Assembly (NCBI GenBank): GCA_039028975.1
Contig: JBCCHB010000104.1
Span: forward strand, 1 to 60,392
Origin: JAHBNG01 sp039028975
GTDB lineage: Bacteria > Chloroflexota > Anaerolineae > Caldilineales > Caldilineaceae
Length of the DNA: 60,392 bases
Reading direction: 5' to 3'
Part shown: in pieces, positions 15,875-24,138 of the stretch
How the letters are laid out: each line of letters begins with the position of its first letter
Numbering within the stretch: position 1 is the stretch's first letter
The notes under the pieces: generated by a model
What the model was told of the DNA's origin: nothing
Database searches by the model: none
The model's input: the letters and a program-made list of their open reading frames with translations, nothing else
Program-made: the position numbers and the translations under genes

Positions 15875-16636
15875 ATGTATACACAGCATCCAGTGTTCAT
15901 GCCCCCTGAAAACGATAGCGCTCGGATTTGGCGATATTTAGATTTCACAAAACTAGTGTCACTATTTGAATCACAATCGCTCTTCTTCGCTCGTACAGAC
16001 AAACTCGGTGATCCCTTTGAGGGATCTTGGCCACAAAAAAACTTGCGCGTGGTAAGAGATAACCTTCCCGATATTCCTGTTGACAAGCATGAAATCTATT
16101 TTATGGACGTGGCCAACATTAGCAATCTCTTGAAAAAGTGGGCAGAGTGCAATGCGATCAGTTGTTGGCATCTAAATGAGCAAGAATCCGCGGCAATGTG
16201 GAGACTATATCTTAAGAGTGATGAGGGAATTGCAATTCAATCGACATTTGCACGTCTTCGTGATTCGATAACCGATGACAGAACCGTTTACATTGGAACA
16301 GTCCGCTACATTGATTATGAGACAGATTGGTTTGATCCAATTAACCTTTACGAGGCTCTGCTACACAAAAGAAAAAGCTTTGAACATGAGAGAGAATTGA
16401 GGGCTGTTGTCACAGCAATATCAACCGGTCCAGAGGAAAGAGAAATCGACTTTAGCAAGTCAGAAATTACTGATGGAATCAAGATCGCTGTGAATGTTAA
16501 TATGCTGATTGAAAATATTTACGTAGCTCCTGATGCGCCAACATGGTTTACGGATCTCGTGAGTTCTATTGTCAACAGGTACAAATACAAGTTCAATGTC
16601 CAACAATCGAAGTTGTCTGAGAGACCAATCTACTAA
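15875..16636 (+). CDS. DUF2971 family protein
   Basis: 253 aa. Family features are clear: an N-terminal YRYLDFTKLV-type segment (here IWRYLDFTKLVSLFESQSLF), FFARTDKLGDPFEGSWP, the CWHLNEQESAAMWRLY motif, and a C-terminal KRKSFEHERELRAV. DUF2971 proteins are frequent in phages, plasmids and defence islands and resemble ADP-ribosyl-type or nuclease folds in some predictions; activity is not established. It stands alone between a mobile element and the convergent CHAT gene. Confidence 0.85.
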   Translation: MYTQHPVFMPPENDSARIWRYLDFTKLVSLFESQSLFFARTDKLGDPFEGSWPQKNLRVVRDNLPDIPVDKHEIYFMDVANISNLLKKWAECNAISCWHLNEQESAAMWRLYLKSDEGIAIQSTFARLRDSITDDRTVYIGTVRYIDYETDWFDPINLYEALLHKRKSFEHERELRAVVTAISTGPEEREIDFSKSEITDGIKIAVNVNMLIENIYVAPDAPTWFTDLVSSIVNRYKYKFNVQQSKLSERPIY

Positions 16637-16737
16637 ACGAGAACGATCCGATATATACATGGCACCGCTTTCATTTTCAATGAATCATGTGTTTATGCTT
16701 TGTCCTGCACCTTGGGCGAGCTGTGCCAAACGCATAT

Positions 16738-18327
16738 CTAACCTAATACAAACCTAATATCGCTGGGATTTACATTTTCAGATGATATTAGTCTAACTTG
16801 CTCTGAGCCACCAAGGTTCTCCATTAATAACTCCGCTTGGGCAAGAATGTATGCTTCGTTCATATTCCGTCCTGAAGCAATAGACTCGTAAAAAGCAGAA
16901 GCAAAGGCAATGGCAGACACATTTTCTATCTCACCCTCAATACCAATAACACAGTCAACATGACACGATATCTGCGTTGCTTGAGTATGTGAGTAACAAG
17001 AATTTAGTACTACACAACGGATATCGCCCTTAAATCCTCTAAAAATTTCGCTGAGTGTATGAGGCTCTACCCGATGATAAGTTCCTGTGTTATTTTCAAA
17101 GAGTAATGCCCCATTCTTTACGCCATGTCCACTAAAGTGAACTATAGTGGGTCTATAGTAAAGTAAATACCGTAAGACGTCTCTCGCTTTAGTCGCCCAT
17201 ATTTGCTGAATCGTAAATTGTTGTCCATAAATAGCCCGATTCAATGATTCAAAAATTTCTCTATGCTCTTTTCCGAGCTGAAGCCAAACCCTATCAGAGG
17301 GTTCGGCAGCTAAACAAAGTATTACATTTTTTTCAATATGATTGTCGTTTGATTTAGGCTGAAACTGTTGTTCTATAGTGATCGAATAAGACTCTAATTC
17401 AGGATGTTTATTCCCCAATTCATACACGAGTTGATGTGCGTCCTTCTCCGAAAGTTCTAACGTAACACGCACACTACCGGAGCTAATATTTTGCAAGAAA
17501 ACTCTCTCTGAATCTATGTCGGCAGCAGCACAAATAGCTGCGATTAAATCATCGAGATGTTTAGGTGTATAGGTAGCTATATCATTTGGGATGGATATGG
17601 TAATCTGACCACGTGATCGGTCTTTGCGTAAACGGTCGATAGCATCTTGCAAGAATTCAACATCAGCCGAGTTTTCCCGCTTGCTAAACATGTCTTGGGT
17701 ATTGTGACGACTGTTGTTAGTATCCACCTCATTAGTCAGAAGAGTATACCCAAGTTCTTGCCGTTCTCTGGTACCTATCGGGTCCCAACCCCACTCCTCT
17801 TCTAATATAGTCCATACCTCTTCAAAAAACTCAGGATTCTGGCTTAATCGCAGAGTATCCAAGAGATACATTATAAAGGAAAAGCGACGCGTGGCGCGAG
17901 GTTTGGCTATACCTTGCTCCCATGCTGCAACTGTTTTTCGAGCCTGTCGGCCGGTTAGACCTAACATTTTTGCTGCTTCAGCTTGTGATAGCCCAACCCC
18001 TTCGCGTAGCTGACACAGAATTTGAAGACGAGACGTAGTGGAACGTTGATTGCGATCTCTTGAGGAAAAATCTTCATTAAGTGCTTTTAGAGTTGGGTTC
18101 CCTGGATTATAGTCATGTGCACTTTGGATCAATTCATAAACTCGATCTGTCGCAACAGACCATTCGATGAGGCTAGATACGATTGATGCCAGATTGCTAC
18201 CAGATGCAATCCTATCCAGGGATACGTTCATCTCTACTTGAACCATCATGCGCAAAGCATCTTTGGTTCGGTAGCCATCCAGGAGCGCTTCCTTAATCTG
18301 TTTTATTTGAGAACCGTCCGGCTTCAT
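16738..18327 (-). CDS. EAD1-XRE-CHAT caspase-fold protease
   Basis: 529 aa from the ATG at 18327 (a GTG eight codons upstream at 18351 is possible). Domains in order: an effector-associated domain 1 (about 6-88; GSNLASIVSSLIEWS, then PGNPTL), an XRE-type helix-turn-helix (about 100-150; GLSQAEAAKMLGLTGRQARK), a linker, a small alpha/beta domain (about 238-320; ISSGSVRVTLEL), and a C-terminal CHAT domain (about 335-490) with His401 in VHFSGHGVKNG and Cys444 in VVLNSCYS. EAD domains recruit partners by like-like contacts in bacterial conflict systems; here a DNA-binding domain is added, suggesting a regulator-protease. No second EAD1 protein is found in the window. Confidence 0.85.
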   Translation of the reverse strand: MKPDGSQIKQIKEALLDGYRTKDALRMMVQVEMNVSLDRIASGSNLASIVSSLIEWSVATDRVYELIQSAHDYNPGNPTLKALNEDFSSRDRNQRSTTSRLQILCQLREGVGLSQAEAAKMLGLTGRQARKTVAAWEQGIAKPRATRRFSFIMYLLDTLRLSQNPEFFEEVWTILEEEWGWDPIGTRERQELGYTLLTNEVDTNNSRHNTQDMFSKRENSADVEFLQDAIDRLRKDRSRGQITISIPNDIATYTPKHLDDLIAAICAAADIDSERVFLQNISSGSVRVTLELSEKDAHQLVYELGNKHPELESYSITIEQQFQPKSNDNHIEKNVILCLAAEPSDRVWLQLGKEHREIFESLNRAIYGQQFTIQQIWATKARDVLRYLLYYRPTIVHFSGHGVKNGALLFENNTGTYHRVEPHTLSEIFRGFKGDIRCVVLNSCYSHTQATQISCHVDCVIGIEGEIENVSAIAFASAFYESIASGRNMNEAYILAQAELLMENLGGSEQVRLISSENVNPSDIRFVLG

Positions 18328-18351
18328 ATGGCTCTCTGTCTTACCTTCCAC

Positions 18352-18696
18352 CCGATAACGACGGGTAATACTCTATCACTAAATAATAATCCGCTCGACT
18401 TCATCAAGACTGATCGCATTACTCGTTCTATCATGAATCCTGGTTACATCTGGTGAAGAATCAATGAATATGGTGAACGTGTCCTGCTCTGCTTCTTGAG
18501 TTAATGCCGGAATGTGTGCAGAAGCGGCGACCGCAAGATCCTAGGGTTTTGAATGGAGCGACAAGTGCGTTTGGCATGACACATTCTCCAGCGGGAATTA
18601 TACTTCATGACCAGGGATTGTGTCTACGAGAGTGTTTAGCATAAAGCGGCTTATGTTATATGTTAAGGAAGGTTAATGTGGGGATGCTCCAGGCTT
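18352..18696. other. Intergenic stretch with a startless 53-codon frame
   Basis: On the minus strand 18379-18540 is open between two stops and reads like protein (AHIPALTQEAEQDTF, then HDRTSNAISLDEVERI), but it has no ATG, GTG or TTG. It may be the tail of a degraded gene that stood before the CHAT gene. Nothing else was recognised. Confidence 0.35.
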
Positions 18697-19080
18697 TTAT
18701 CGGATCGTTTTTACTTGACACAGACTCAGGGTCTCCCAAGATCTATCGGCAGTGACGGCGATAAACTTGCGGCTGCAAGCGACGGCAAGGCAAGCACGAT
18801 CGCCAAAGGATAAACCAGCCTGTTTCGTCATTGGGCGCAATCGTCCTGCTTCCCAGGATAACTGACGATCAAAATCAACGATATTTCCGATACCGATCAC
18901 AGAAATTATCGTCGTCACATCCGCTTCGCTCACGCCTTTCTCCAAGAGTTTTGCAATGACTTCGGAAAGGTTGACTGAGCATATGACAGATGCAGGTATC
19001 AGTGGGGTGACTGCATCACTTCCTGTCTCATCATTGAGTAGCGCAAGCACTGCGGATGCATCCAGAATAAAATCAATCAT
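18697..19080 (-). CDS. vapC: VapC-type PIN-domain toxin
   Basis: 127 aa. Complete PIN domain: first acidic residue in FILDASAVLALLNDE, NLSEVIAKLLE in the middle, then LSFGDRACLAVACSRKFIAV and TADRSWETL carrying the further acidic residues. VapC toxins are Mg-dependent ribonucleases, often against initiator tRNA. The gene overlaps the antitoxin by 8 nt in the usual antitoxin-first order. Intact, unlike the PIN fragment at 14004. Confidence 0.92.
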   Translation of the reverse strand: MIDFILDASAVLALLNDETGSDAVTPLIPASVICSVNLSEVIAKLLEKGVSEADVTTIISVIGIGNIVDFDRQLSWEAGRLRPMTKQAGLSFGDRACLAVACSRKFIAVTADRSWETLSLCQVKTIR

Positions 19081-19321
19081 CTCCTGCCTCTTGTCGGCGA
19101 TCCGTAATTAATTCATCGACAAGAGGTGTGTCTGGAGGCAGATATTGGCGCAGAAGCTTCTGCGCCTTTTTCACGGCTTGATCGTGTGAAATAAGCCGCA
19201 ATTGCCCATTCTCCAGGATCAGGGTCAGTGCATCGCCGATCTGTAATCCTAACTCTTTACGAATAGATGCAGGAATCACGATGCGGTTCCCGTGCATAAT
19301 TTTGGCAGCCTCAGAAATCAT
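19073..19321 (-). CDS. vapB: VapB-type AbrB/MazE-like antitoxin
   Basis: 82 aa. An N-terminal swapped-hairpin AbrB domain (GNRIVIPASIRKELGLQIGD, then LTLILENGQLRLIS) is followed by a helical toxin-binding tail rich in charged residues. It precedes and overlaps vapC. A symmetric inverted repeat 8-51 nt upstream of the start codon (19329-19372) is the likely site where the VapBC complex represses its own promoter. Confidence 0.9.
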   Translation of the reverse strand: MISEAAKIMHGNRIVIPASIRKELGLQIGDALTLILENGQLRLISHDQAVKKAQKLLRQYLPPDTPLVDELITDRRQEAGDD

Positions 19322-19328
19322 GGCGTAA

Positions 19329-19372
19329 AACCTATTTAGTGCATATCATACAAATATGCCACATCATAGGTT
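19329..19372 (-). promoter_or_regulatory. Nested palindromic operator of vapBC
   Basis: Inner arms GCATAT (19341-19346) and ATATGC (19354-19359) and outer arms AACCTAT (19329-19335) and ATAGGTT (19366-19372) share one centre near 19350. Its position just before vapB fits autoregulation. The remaining ~300 nt to the next gene hold nothing recognisable. Confidence 0.6.
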
Positions 19373-19668
19373 AAATCAGAAGCAAAAAGAGTTCATGCTC
19401 ATTCTTTCAACGTACAGGATACGGATTTAGAGTCACGAAAAACCTGCTTTCATCATTGATAATTCGGTGAGCAACATTCGGGGGCAAAGTGGAGAGCGGA
19501 GCCTCTTTAGCATTACCTGTTTCTGTCACACGCGAAACATTTGCAACAGCTTTCAGATATTAGCAATTGAGATAATTCTGTGGATTTATTGCGATAAGAT
19601 TCAACCCGATACGTTTTGGTTGCCTTTCAGATGAAGATAGTGCATTTTGGTGCCTATTATTACCGCAA

Positions 19669-19968
19669 ATGAAGACGTATTCTGCGATGACCAGCCGTTC
19701 CAATACCGATAAACAGCAACGTAAGATACAGATGGACAGGGAAATCCTGGACGTAGACGGAGCCGCCGCTTTGCTAGGCGTTTCCAAACGCACCATCTAT
19801 AAGCTAGTCAGTGATGGAGAACTGCCAGCCAAGAAAGTTGGCAAGGAATGGCGATTCTCCAAGAAAAAGCTTGTGGAGTGGGTCACACAGGGCGAACCAC
19901 AGGGGAATACCGATTCTGCCGAAGCGCTCCTTAAAAATCCTAATATCCGCTTTGGTTCGCGTTCATGA
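19669..19968 (+). CDS. Excisionase/MerR-type helix-turn-helix protein
   Basis: 99 aa (other starts at 19687 and 19732). The core is an HTH_17 domain: ILDVDGAAALLGVSKRTIYK, then GELPAKKVGKEWRFSKKKLV and a short tail. Such proteins act as excisionases or as small transcription regulators. A TATTAT box ends 8 nt before the ATG at 19669 and no ribosome site is seen, so the mRNA may be leaderless. It may control excision by the recombinase at 14.7 kb; this is inference. Confidence 0.8.
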   Translation: MKTYSAMTSRSNTDKQQRKIQMDREILDVDGAAALLGVSKRTIYKLVSDGELPAKKVGKEWRFSKKKLVEWVTQGEPQGNTDSAEALLKNPNIRFGSRS

Positions 19969-19969
19969 C

Positions 19970-20623
19970 TTATCTGTCTCTCAGCACTATCGGTAGTACT
20001 CCATCCTTATAGTAGGCTTCTGCTATCCCAAGGTATCTACGAAGCCCATAGGGAAAGGTAGCCACGGCTTCAAAGGGAATATTTCCTTCTGTCACCCGTT
20101 TAACGCCTGTTGGCCTCTTGCCACGTTTGCTAAGAGGGCCATCCACTGGTACGCGTTTCGTGGTGCTTCTTCCGGCCTCTATTCCCTCGAACCCTAACAG
20201 GGGAGCTAAACGGTTGACTTCTGTGATCCATTGCGGATCGTTATGGGAGGTGGTTCCGGTCATACCACCAAGATGGTAATGTACCGAAGCATGAATACAT
20301 TCATGCAGCAACACATCAAAGGCAAAAGACTGGCCAAGCCATTCGGATGGCACGCCCCAAGGCTCTTTGGCTGCTGTGCCGCCAAAGACGGAAGGATGCA
20401 TGATCATGGTTGGTGGATGCCTGTCACTGGCAGCGCACTGCCCCAGGCATCTCCCATGTGCGGTCAGAGAGAGAATCAGGTGCGGATATGGTAAAGCACC
20501 CTCAAACCACGCTGCATTGATGGCGTCAAAGGCTGCATAGAGCCACCTGCCCTGCTCTCCATAGAATGTCTCTGCCACCAGATGGCAAGCCTCTCTCACT
20601 GCAACTTCGTTCCTGTAACACAT
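19970..20623 (-). CDS. SprT-like zinc metalloprotein
   Basis: 217 aa. Zinc-protease signature VLLHECIHASVHYHLGG (His107, Glu108, His111) with a preceding strand PYPHLILSLTAHGRCLG, typical for the SprT-like domain. The C-terminal 70 residues are basic (SKRGKRPTGVKRV) and may bind DNA. Homologues on plasmids and phages are thought to cut DNA-bound proteins in the manner of Spartan, but this is not established for this group. Convergent with the HTH gene, 1 nt apart. Its start codon lies inside a palindrome (20611-20640). Confidence 0.8.
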   Translation of the reverse strand: MCYRNEVAVREACHLVAETFYGEQGRWLYAAFDAINAAWFEGALPYPHLILSLTAHGRCLGQCAASDRHPPTMIMHPSVFGGTAAKEPWGVPSEWLGQSFAFDVLLHECIHASVHYHLGGMTGTTSHNDPQWITEVNRLAPLLGFEGIEAGRSTTKRVPVDGPLSKRGKRPTGVKRVTEGNIPFEAVATFPYGLRRYLGIAEAYYKDGVLPIVLRDR

Positions 20624-20640
20624 AACAACATGTTACAGGA
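20611..20640 (-). promoter_or_regulatory. Palindrome overlapping the SprT-like start codon
   Basis: TCCTGTAACA (20611-20620) and TGTTACAGGA (20631-20640) are perfect 10-bp arms around a 10-nt spacer that contains the ATG (20621-20623). It could be an operator or an mRNA hairpin that hides the start codon. Confidence 0.55.
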
Positions 20641-20751
20641 TAGGTAGCTGGTAGTAAAGGCAGATTCAGAATCCAGGCTTGGGTAAACTTGCATGACAAA
20701 TCAACAGAAAATACGATGGCAAACAGTACTAATCTATGCTATAAGTAAAGA

Positions 20752-21003
20752 ATGGCTATTGTTATTGATACTCTTCAGGCAATGAAGGCTCTCACAGAGG
20801 GCGGTGTTTTTACGCAAGCTCAGGCTGAGCGGATTGTCGATGTAGTGGCCGAAGCAAATGATGATGTGGCCACAAAGGGTGATATGAAAGAGTTGCGAGC
20901 AGATCTCGAGATTCTTCGTCGTGACATCACTATCAAAATGTATGTTTCTACCTTCAGTGCAGCAGCATTTGTCATTGGTGCCATACGGCTAATGGGTATT
21001 TAG
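20752..21003 (+). CDS. Small coiled-coil membrane protein (DUF1640-like)
   Basis: 83 aa. A helical head (VDTLQAMKALTEGG-like, with QAERIVDVVAEAND), a coiled coil (KGDMKELRADLEILRRDI) and one C-terminal membrane helix (TFSAAAFVIGAIRLMGI). This is the layout of the DUF1640/CCDC90-like family often found on plasmids and phages; function unknown. A TATAAG box ends 6 nt before the ATG, again suggesting a leaderless mRNA. Confidence 0.75.
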   Translation: MAIVIDTLQAMKALTEGGVFTQAQAERIVDVVAEANDDVATKGDMKELRADLEILRRDITIKMYVSTFSAAAFVIGAIRLMGI

Positions 21004-21191
21004 GCAGAGAACCTTCTCTTATTGCCCCGGCAATGGCAATTTTCCCCTCATCCATTTCCATAATGGAGTTGATCGTGCCAAAATCCCCCAATTTGCATTG
21101 CCAGGTATGTGTGTACCAGGGTATGTACACTGGAAAGTTAGCATCCGGTTTTTCAGCACAAGACTTTCACTCAGATATTTCTCATCTCATT

Positions 21192-22241
21192 TTACTGATG
21201 CCTTCTCTTTTCATGGACTTTACGACAGAAGCCGATAAATGCTGCATCAGGATTACGGGGCGGCTCCGTCATCCATTCCCGCCACTCCTCCTCCAAATTA
21301 TAAATATCGCGCCCTGGGGCGGCTAAACGGGCTTTGTGATATGTATCCGGCTTCAAAGGAGGGCAGAAGGGACCAGTTTGTTTATCCTCCTCTATGCACA
21401 ATGGCATTGTGTTTCTATTTCTAAACTCCACCTGATCCGCCTGCTCATAAAAGATGACTGTGTAATCTGGTAAATGATCGTGTGCGGCCAGATGCTTTAT
21501 AGATCGGCGAAATTCTTTCAAGGAAGCTTTAGAACCAGATTTTTTATGCATTACCTCCAAAGATACAGACCACCTCTCTTGTTGGCCGCAGTGTTTTCTG
21601 GCTAATTCATAGGTTCTTCGCTCGATGGGCTTCCGTAAGCGGAAATAGTCACGATGTAGAGTCAATACTTCGCGTTCGCGTATTGCATCAAAGACCCAAT
21701 CTGATAACACAACCTCACAGTAGAGTAAGCGCCCATCTAGGCCGAATTTTCGGGCTACCGTTGCTGCTTCAATCAGGCCAAATGCTTCCCATTTCTCCTC
21801 GTCACCTCGGTGTATATTGGTGCGGATACGTGTTCCATCCAAACGATCTAAAGCCTCGCATAGAGCCTGATAATCCTTGCCAGCCGTTCCCCGATTGGTA
21901 AATTTCAGTAACTCATGTGCATTGAGACGTACTCGCTTACCAACTGGTTTATCTTCCCTAAGTCTTGCGATAACCTGAGAAATCGCATATATCAAGATAT
22001 CTTTATCGTATATGGTCGCTAATCCCTTCACACTGGGAACAACCTCTAACCAATTGCCATTATGTTCGTATCGCCGGATATTAGTCTCTGGCTTTTTCGA
22101 CAAAGAATAAAATGGGTGCTCCATTTGCGGGATAATGTCTTTCAGTACCGCATCTGCAACATCGCAGATAAACAGATCGTGCTGCGGATGACGATCCGGT
22201 AATAGTTGGTCGTCGTTGTTGTTCGGGGTTTCACACACCAT
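21192..22241 (-). CDS. repA: Plasmid replication initiator, RepA family
   Basis: 349 aa. The winged-helix initiator domain of the RPA/RepA type is clear: HPFYSLSKKPETNIRRYEHN at the start, ATIYDKDILIYAISQV, then RLDGTRIRTNI and RKPIERRTYELARKHCG. It binds iterons, opens the origin and recruits helicase. The 5' end overlaps the first iteron, so initiator binding would also repress its own gene. An ATG at 22124, just before the conserved part, is an alternative start that would leave all iterons upstream. This gene shows that the block is or was an independent replicon. Confidence 0.9.
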   Translation of the reverse strand: MVCETPNNNDDQLLPDRHPQHDLFICDVADAVLKDIIPQMEHPFYSLSKKPETNIRRYEHNGNWLEVVPSVKGLATIYDKDILIYAISQVIARLREDKPVGKRVRLNAHELLKFTNRGTAGKDYQALCEALDRLDGTRIRTNIHRGDEEKWEAFGLIEAATVARKFGLDGRLLYCEVVLSDWVFDAIREREVLTLHRDYFRLRKPIERRTYELARKHCGQQERWSVSLEVMHKKSGSKASLKEFRRSIKHLAAHDHLPDYTVIFYEQADQVEFRNRNTMPLCIEEDKQTGPFCPPLKPDTYHKARLAAPGRDIYNLEEEWREWMTEPPRNPDAAFIGFCRKVHEKRRHQ

Positions 22242-22372
22242 AGAGTATGTTTCGGGGTTTTACACACCCTTGTCAAGAACTTTCGGGGTATTAAACACCG
22301 CCTGTAGATAAACCGGATTTTACCCACCAAGTTTCGGGGTTTTACACACCAAAATTCGGGGTTTCACACACC
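22222..22372. repeat. Origin iterons, consensus TTCGGGGTTTYACACACC
   Basis: Five clear 18-bp direct repeats start at 22222, 22251, 22282 (two mismatches), 22333 and 22355, with a degenerate copy at 22311. Spacing is 29-31 bp in the rep-proximal half and 22 bp between the last three, that is whole or near-whole helical turns. They lie directly upstream of and into the 5' end of the initiator gene, the classic arrangement of an iteron-controlled plasmid. Confidence 0.92.
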
Positions 22373-22380
22373 GCCTAGTT

Positions 22381-22483
22381 CAAATAATAACCTAAAATCA
22401 AACCCCTATAAGCAAAAAATTTCCTTTAACACCTATTTAACACCTATCTAACACACTACGTGCGCGAGGAAGCCTGTGGATAA
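22381..22483. other. oriV: Origin of replication: AT-rich repeats and DnaA box
   Basis: Next to the iterons lies an AT-rich segment with the 11-mer TTTAACACCTA twice in tandem (22425-22446) and a third degenerate copy to 22458, a likely unwinding element. It is followed by a perfect DnaA box TGTGGATAA at 22475-22483. With the iterons this makes a complete plasmid origin. Confidence 0.85.
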
Positions 22484-22514
22484 CACCAAATTCTAATGCC
22501 AACATAAAAATTGC

Positions 22515-22632
22515 ATTCGCTCAAAGAGCGAATAGATTTTGATTAGTACCTACCCTTCGGTCGCCATGCTCCCTACGCCCCACACCTACGGTGTGGCCTA
22601 AAATGCATGAGCGATGCATTTGCATCGCTCAT
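22515..22632. other. Row of three hairpins beside the origin
   Basis: ATTCGCTC-AAA-GAGCGAAT (22515-22533), CCACACC-TAC-GGTGTGG (about 22580-22596) and a 12-bp stem with a 2-nt loop, ATGAGCGATGCA and complement (22607-22632). They could serve as single-strand initiation sites for the primase encoded next door or as terminators for the minus-strand primase transcript. The rest of 22,242-22,776 holds no gene. Confidence 0.55.
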
Positions 22633-22776
22633 AACTCATCCTGATGACTAGGCAATGACAACAGAACGCAGCACTCCATGCAGATGTGGAAATGCAAAGA
22701 GAGTCAAAAAGAAGACTGATGAAAGAAAAAATAAAGGCTTTTTTGGGGTTGTTGGTTAACAAGAGGAAGGGAATAC

Positions 22777-23769
22777 TCAAGCGATGCAGGCGGCTAGTCT
22801 GTTTTGGATGAGGAAGGCATTGTAGTCATGGAAAGAGGCATAGAGGGGAGATTGATCGATGAGGGTAAGGTCTGGCAGCTTCTCTTGTAGGTAAGAGACT
22901 AACTCTTTGCCTGTATCATCATGATCTAGATAGAGATGAACCTCCCCTACTCCCATCTCCTGGATAGTTTCCACAGCACGTTTCCTTAGAGAGGCAGAAT
23001 TGAGAATGATCACGGGCATGGGCAGTGTCCTACTGCCTCTATGTTGCATCCAGGACAGAAAATCCATAAAGCCCTCAAACATGGCAACAGCATCCGGTAT
23101 GGATGCTGTTGCGTGTTGTGGAGACAGCAGGGTGAGATCTTTCTTGCCTTGGGCGCTCTTGAAGCCACGGGAGCGGAGTTCATACCCACCGCTCCTACTG
23201 GCAAAGGCAAGAGAATAGAAGCGTCTATCACCACGTTGATAGTGCATCTCCTGTAGCCAGGGCATTGCTATCGCTTTGTCGATACCACGTTCTTTCAGAT
23301 ACTGAATTAATCCTAAACTCTGCAAAGGAAGGATTCTAAGCACCGTGAGAGCATCATCCGCACCCTCCGGGTGGGATTCTCTATCCAAACCCTCTTTCGC
23401 TGCTCTACGGGCATCTATGGCCCTTTGGTGCGCGTCCTCCCACAAAGAAGGCTGCACAGGTGCAAGCGATGGATCACCCAGGCTCGTAGAGCGGGCAATC
23501 GGTAAGGCTTCCAGCTTGCGTAAGGCTCCCGCTACATCATCCACAGCCAAGCCGTAATACAGGCACACAAATTTCAGGATGTTGCCCCCTACCCCAGACC
23601 CGTGGTCGTACCAAGCTTTCCCGTCACGGCTTATCTTGAAAGACGCATCACTTTCTTGCCGCCAAGGACTACAATACCACCACTCCCCTCGGACCTGGCG
23701 GACCGCCTCACACCCCAAAGCCGAAAGCAAGTCTCGAATATGGATGGTCTTGGCCTCTTGGGTGCGCAT
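22777..23769 (-). CDS. Plasmid primase, CHC2-like plus Toprim
   Basis: 330 aa. An N-terminal degenerate CHC2 zinc-finger module (WWYCSPWRQESDASFKISRD, then WYDHGSGVGGNILKF) in which most zinc ligands are lost, as in many plasmid Toprim primases. The Toprim domain shows the glutamate in AVAMFEGFMDFLSW and the DxD in HLYLDHDDTGK. It would make primers at the origin. The gene points away from the par operon and toward rep, so both replication genes are read leftward from around the origin. Confidence 0.85.
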   Translation of the reverse strand: MRTQEAKTIHIRDLLSALGCEAVRQVRGEWWYCSPWRQESDASFKISRDGKAWYDHGSGVGGNILKFVCLYYGLAVDDVAGALRKLEALPIARSTSLGDPSLAPVQPSLWEDAHQRAIDARRAAKEGLDRESHPEGADDALTVLRILPLQSLGLIQYLKERGIDKAIAMPWLQEMHYQRGDRRFYSLAFASRSGGYELRSRGFKSAQGKKDLTLLSPQHATASIPDAVAMFEGFMDFLSWMQHRGSRTLPMPVIILNSASLRKRAVETIQEMGVGEVHLYLDHDDTGKELVSYLQEKLPDLTLIDQSPLYASFHDYNAFLIQNRLAACIA

Positions 23770-23896
23770 GGAAAACTTTCTTTTTTCATGAATAATATGT
23801 TTCTCGAAGGCGTATGAGTGTTCTAACTTAAAAAATCTTTATAAACTCATGAGCATCTCCAACTCAGAAAGTGCAATTGTGACGTAATGTCAATAC

Positions 23897-24119
23897 AATT
23901 GAGCTATTGCACTTGTGAACAACTGCACAGCAGAGCTAACATACACGTGTATTATTGTAGGCTCATATTGGATTCCTGGGATCTAATGCAAAGGGTCCCC
24001 AAGCAGATCCTTGGAATCCATCATGAGCCTTATTGTATAGCCTTTCTGCTGTATGATTGTACTAAAAAACAGTTGTTTCTCTATATAATTGCGCTATTGT
24101 GCAGTTGTATAGCAATTAA
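23897..24119. promoter_or_regulatory. par operator/centromere region with repeated AATTGnGCTATTG
   Basis: The 13-mer AATTGnGCTATTG occurs at 23897-23909 and 24087-24099. The first is followed by a near-perfect inverted repeat TGCACTTGT/ACAACTGCA (23908-23927); the second by GCAGTTGT and ATAGCAATT. GCTATTG recurs twice in the palindrome after the partner gene (25218-25263). A TATAAT box (24084-24089) overlaps the second copy, consistent with repression of parA. The repeats bracket the operon and are likely binding sites of the partition proteins. Confidence 0.6.
23959..24030. repeat. 26-bp imperfect inverted repeat upstream of parA
   Basis: 23959-23984 and 24005-24030 are inverted copies matching at 22 of 26 positions (cores AGGCTCAT, TGGATTCC, GGATCT) around a 20-nt spacer. 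It would form a strong cruciform or RNA hairpin in the 370-nt gap between primase and parA. Centromere part, leader structure or a small element relic are all possible. Confidence 0.6.
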
Positions 24120-24138
24120 TCTAACGAAGTAGAGGGCC

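Noticed and set aside
22222..22372. CRISPR array
   Set aside because: The repeats are 18 bp with short, partly similar spacers of 4-13 bp and lie at a replication gene; they are iterons.
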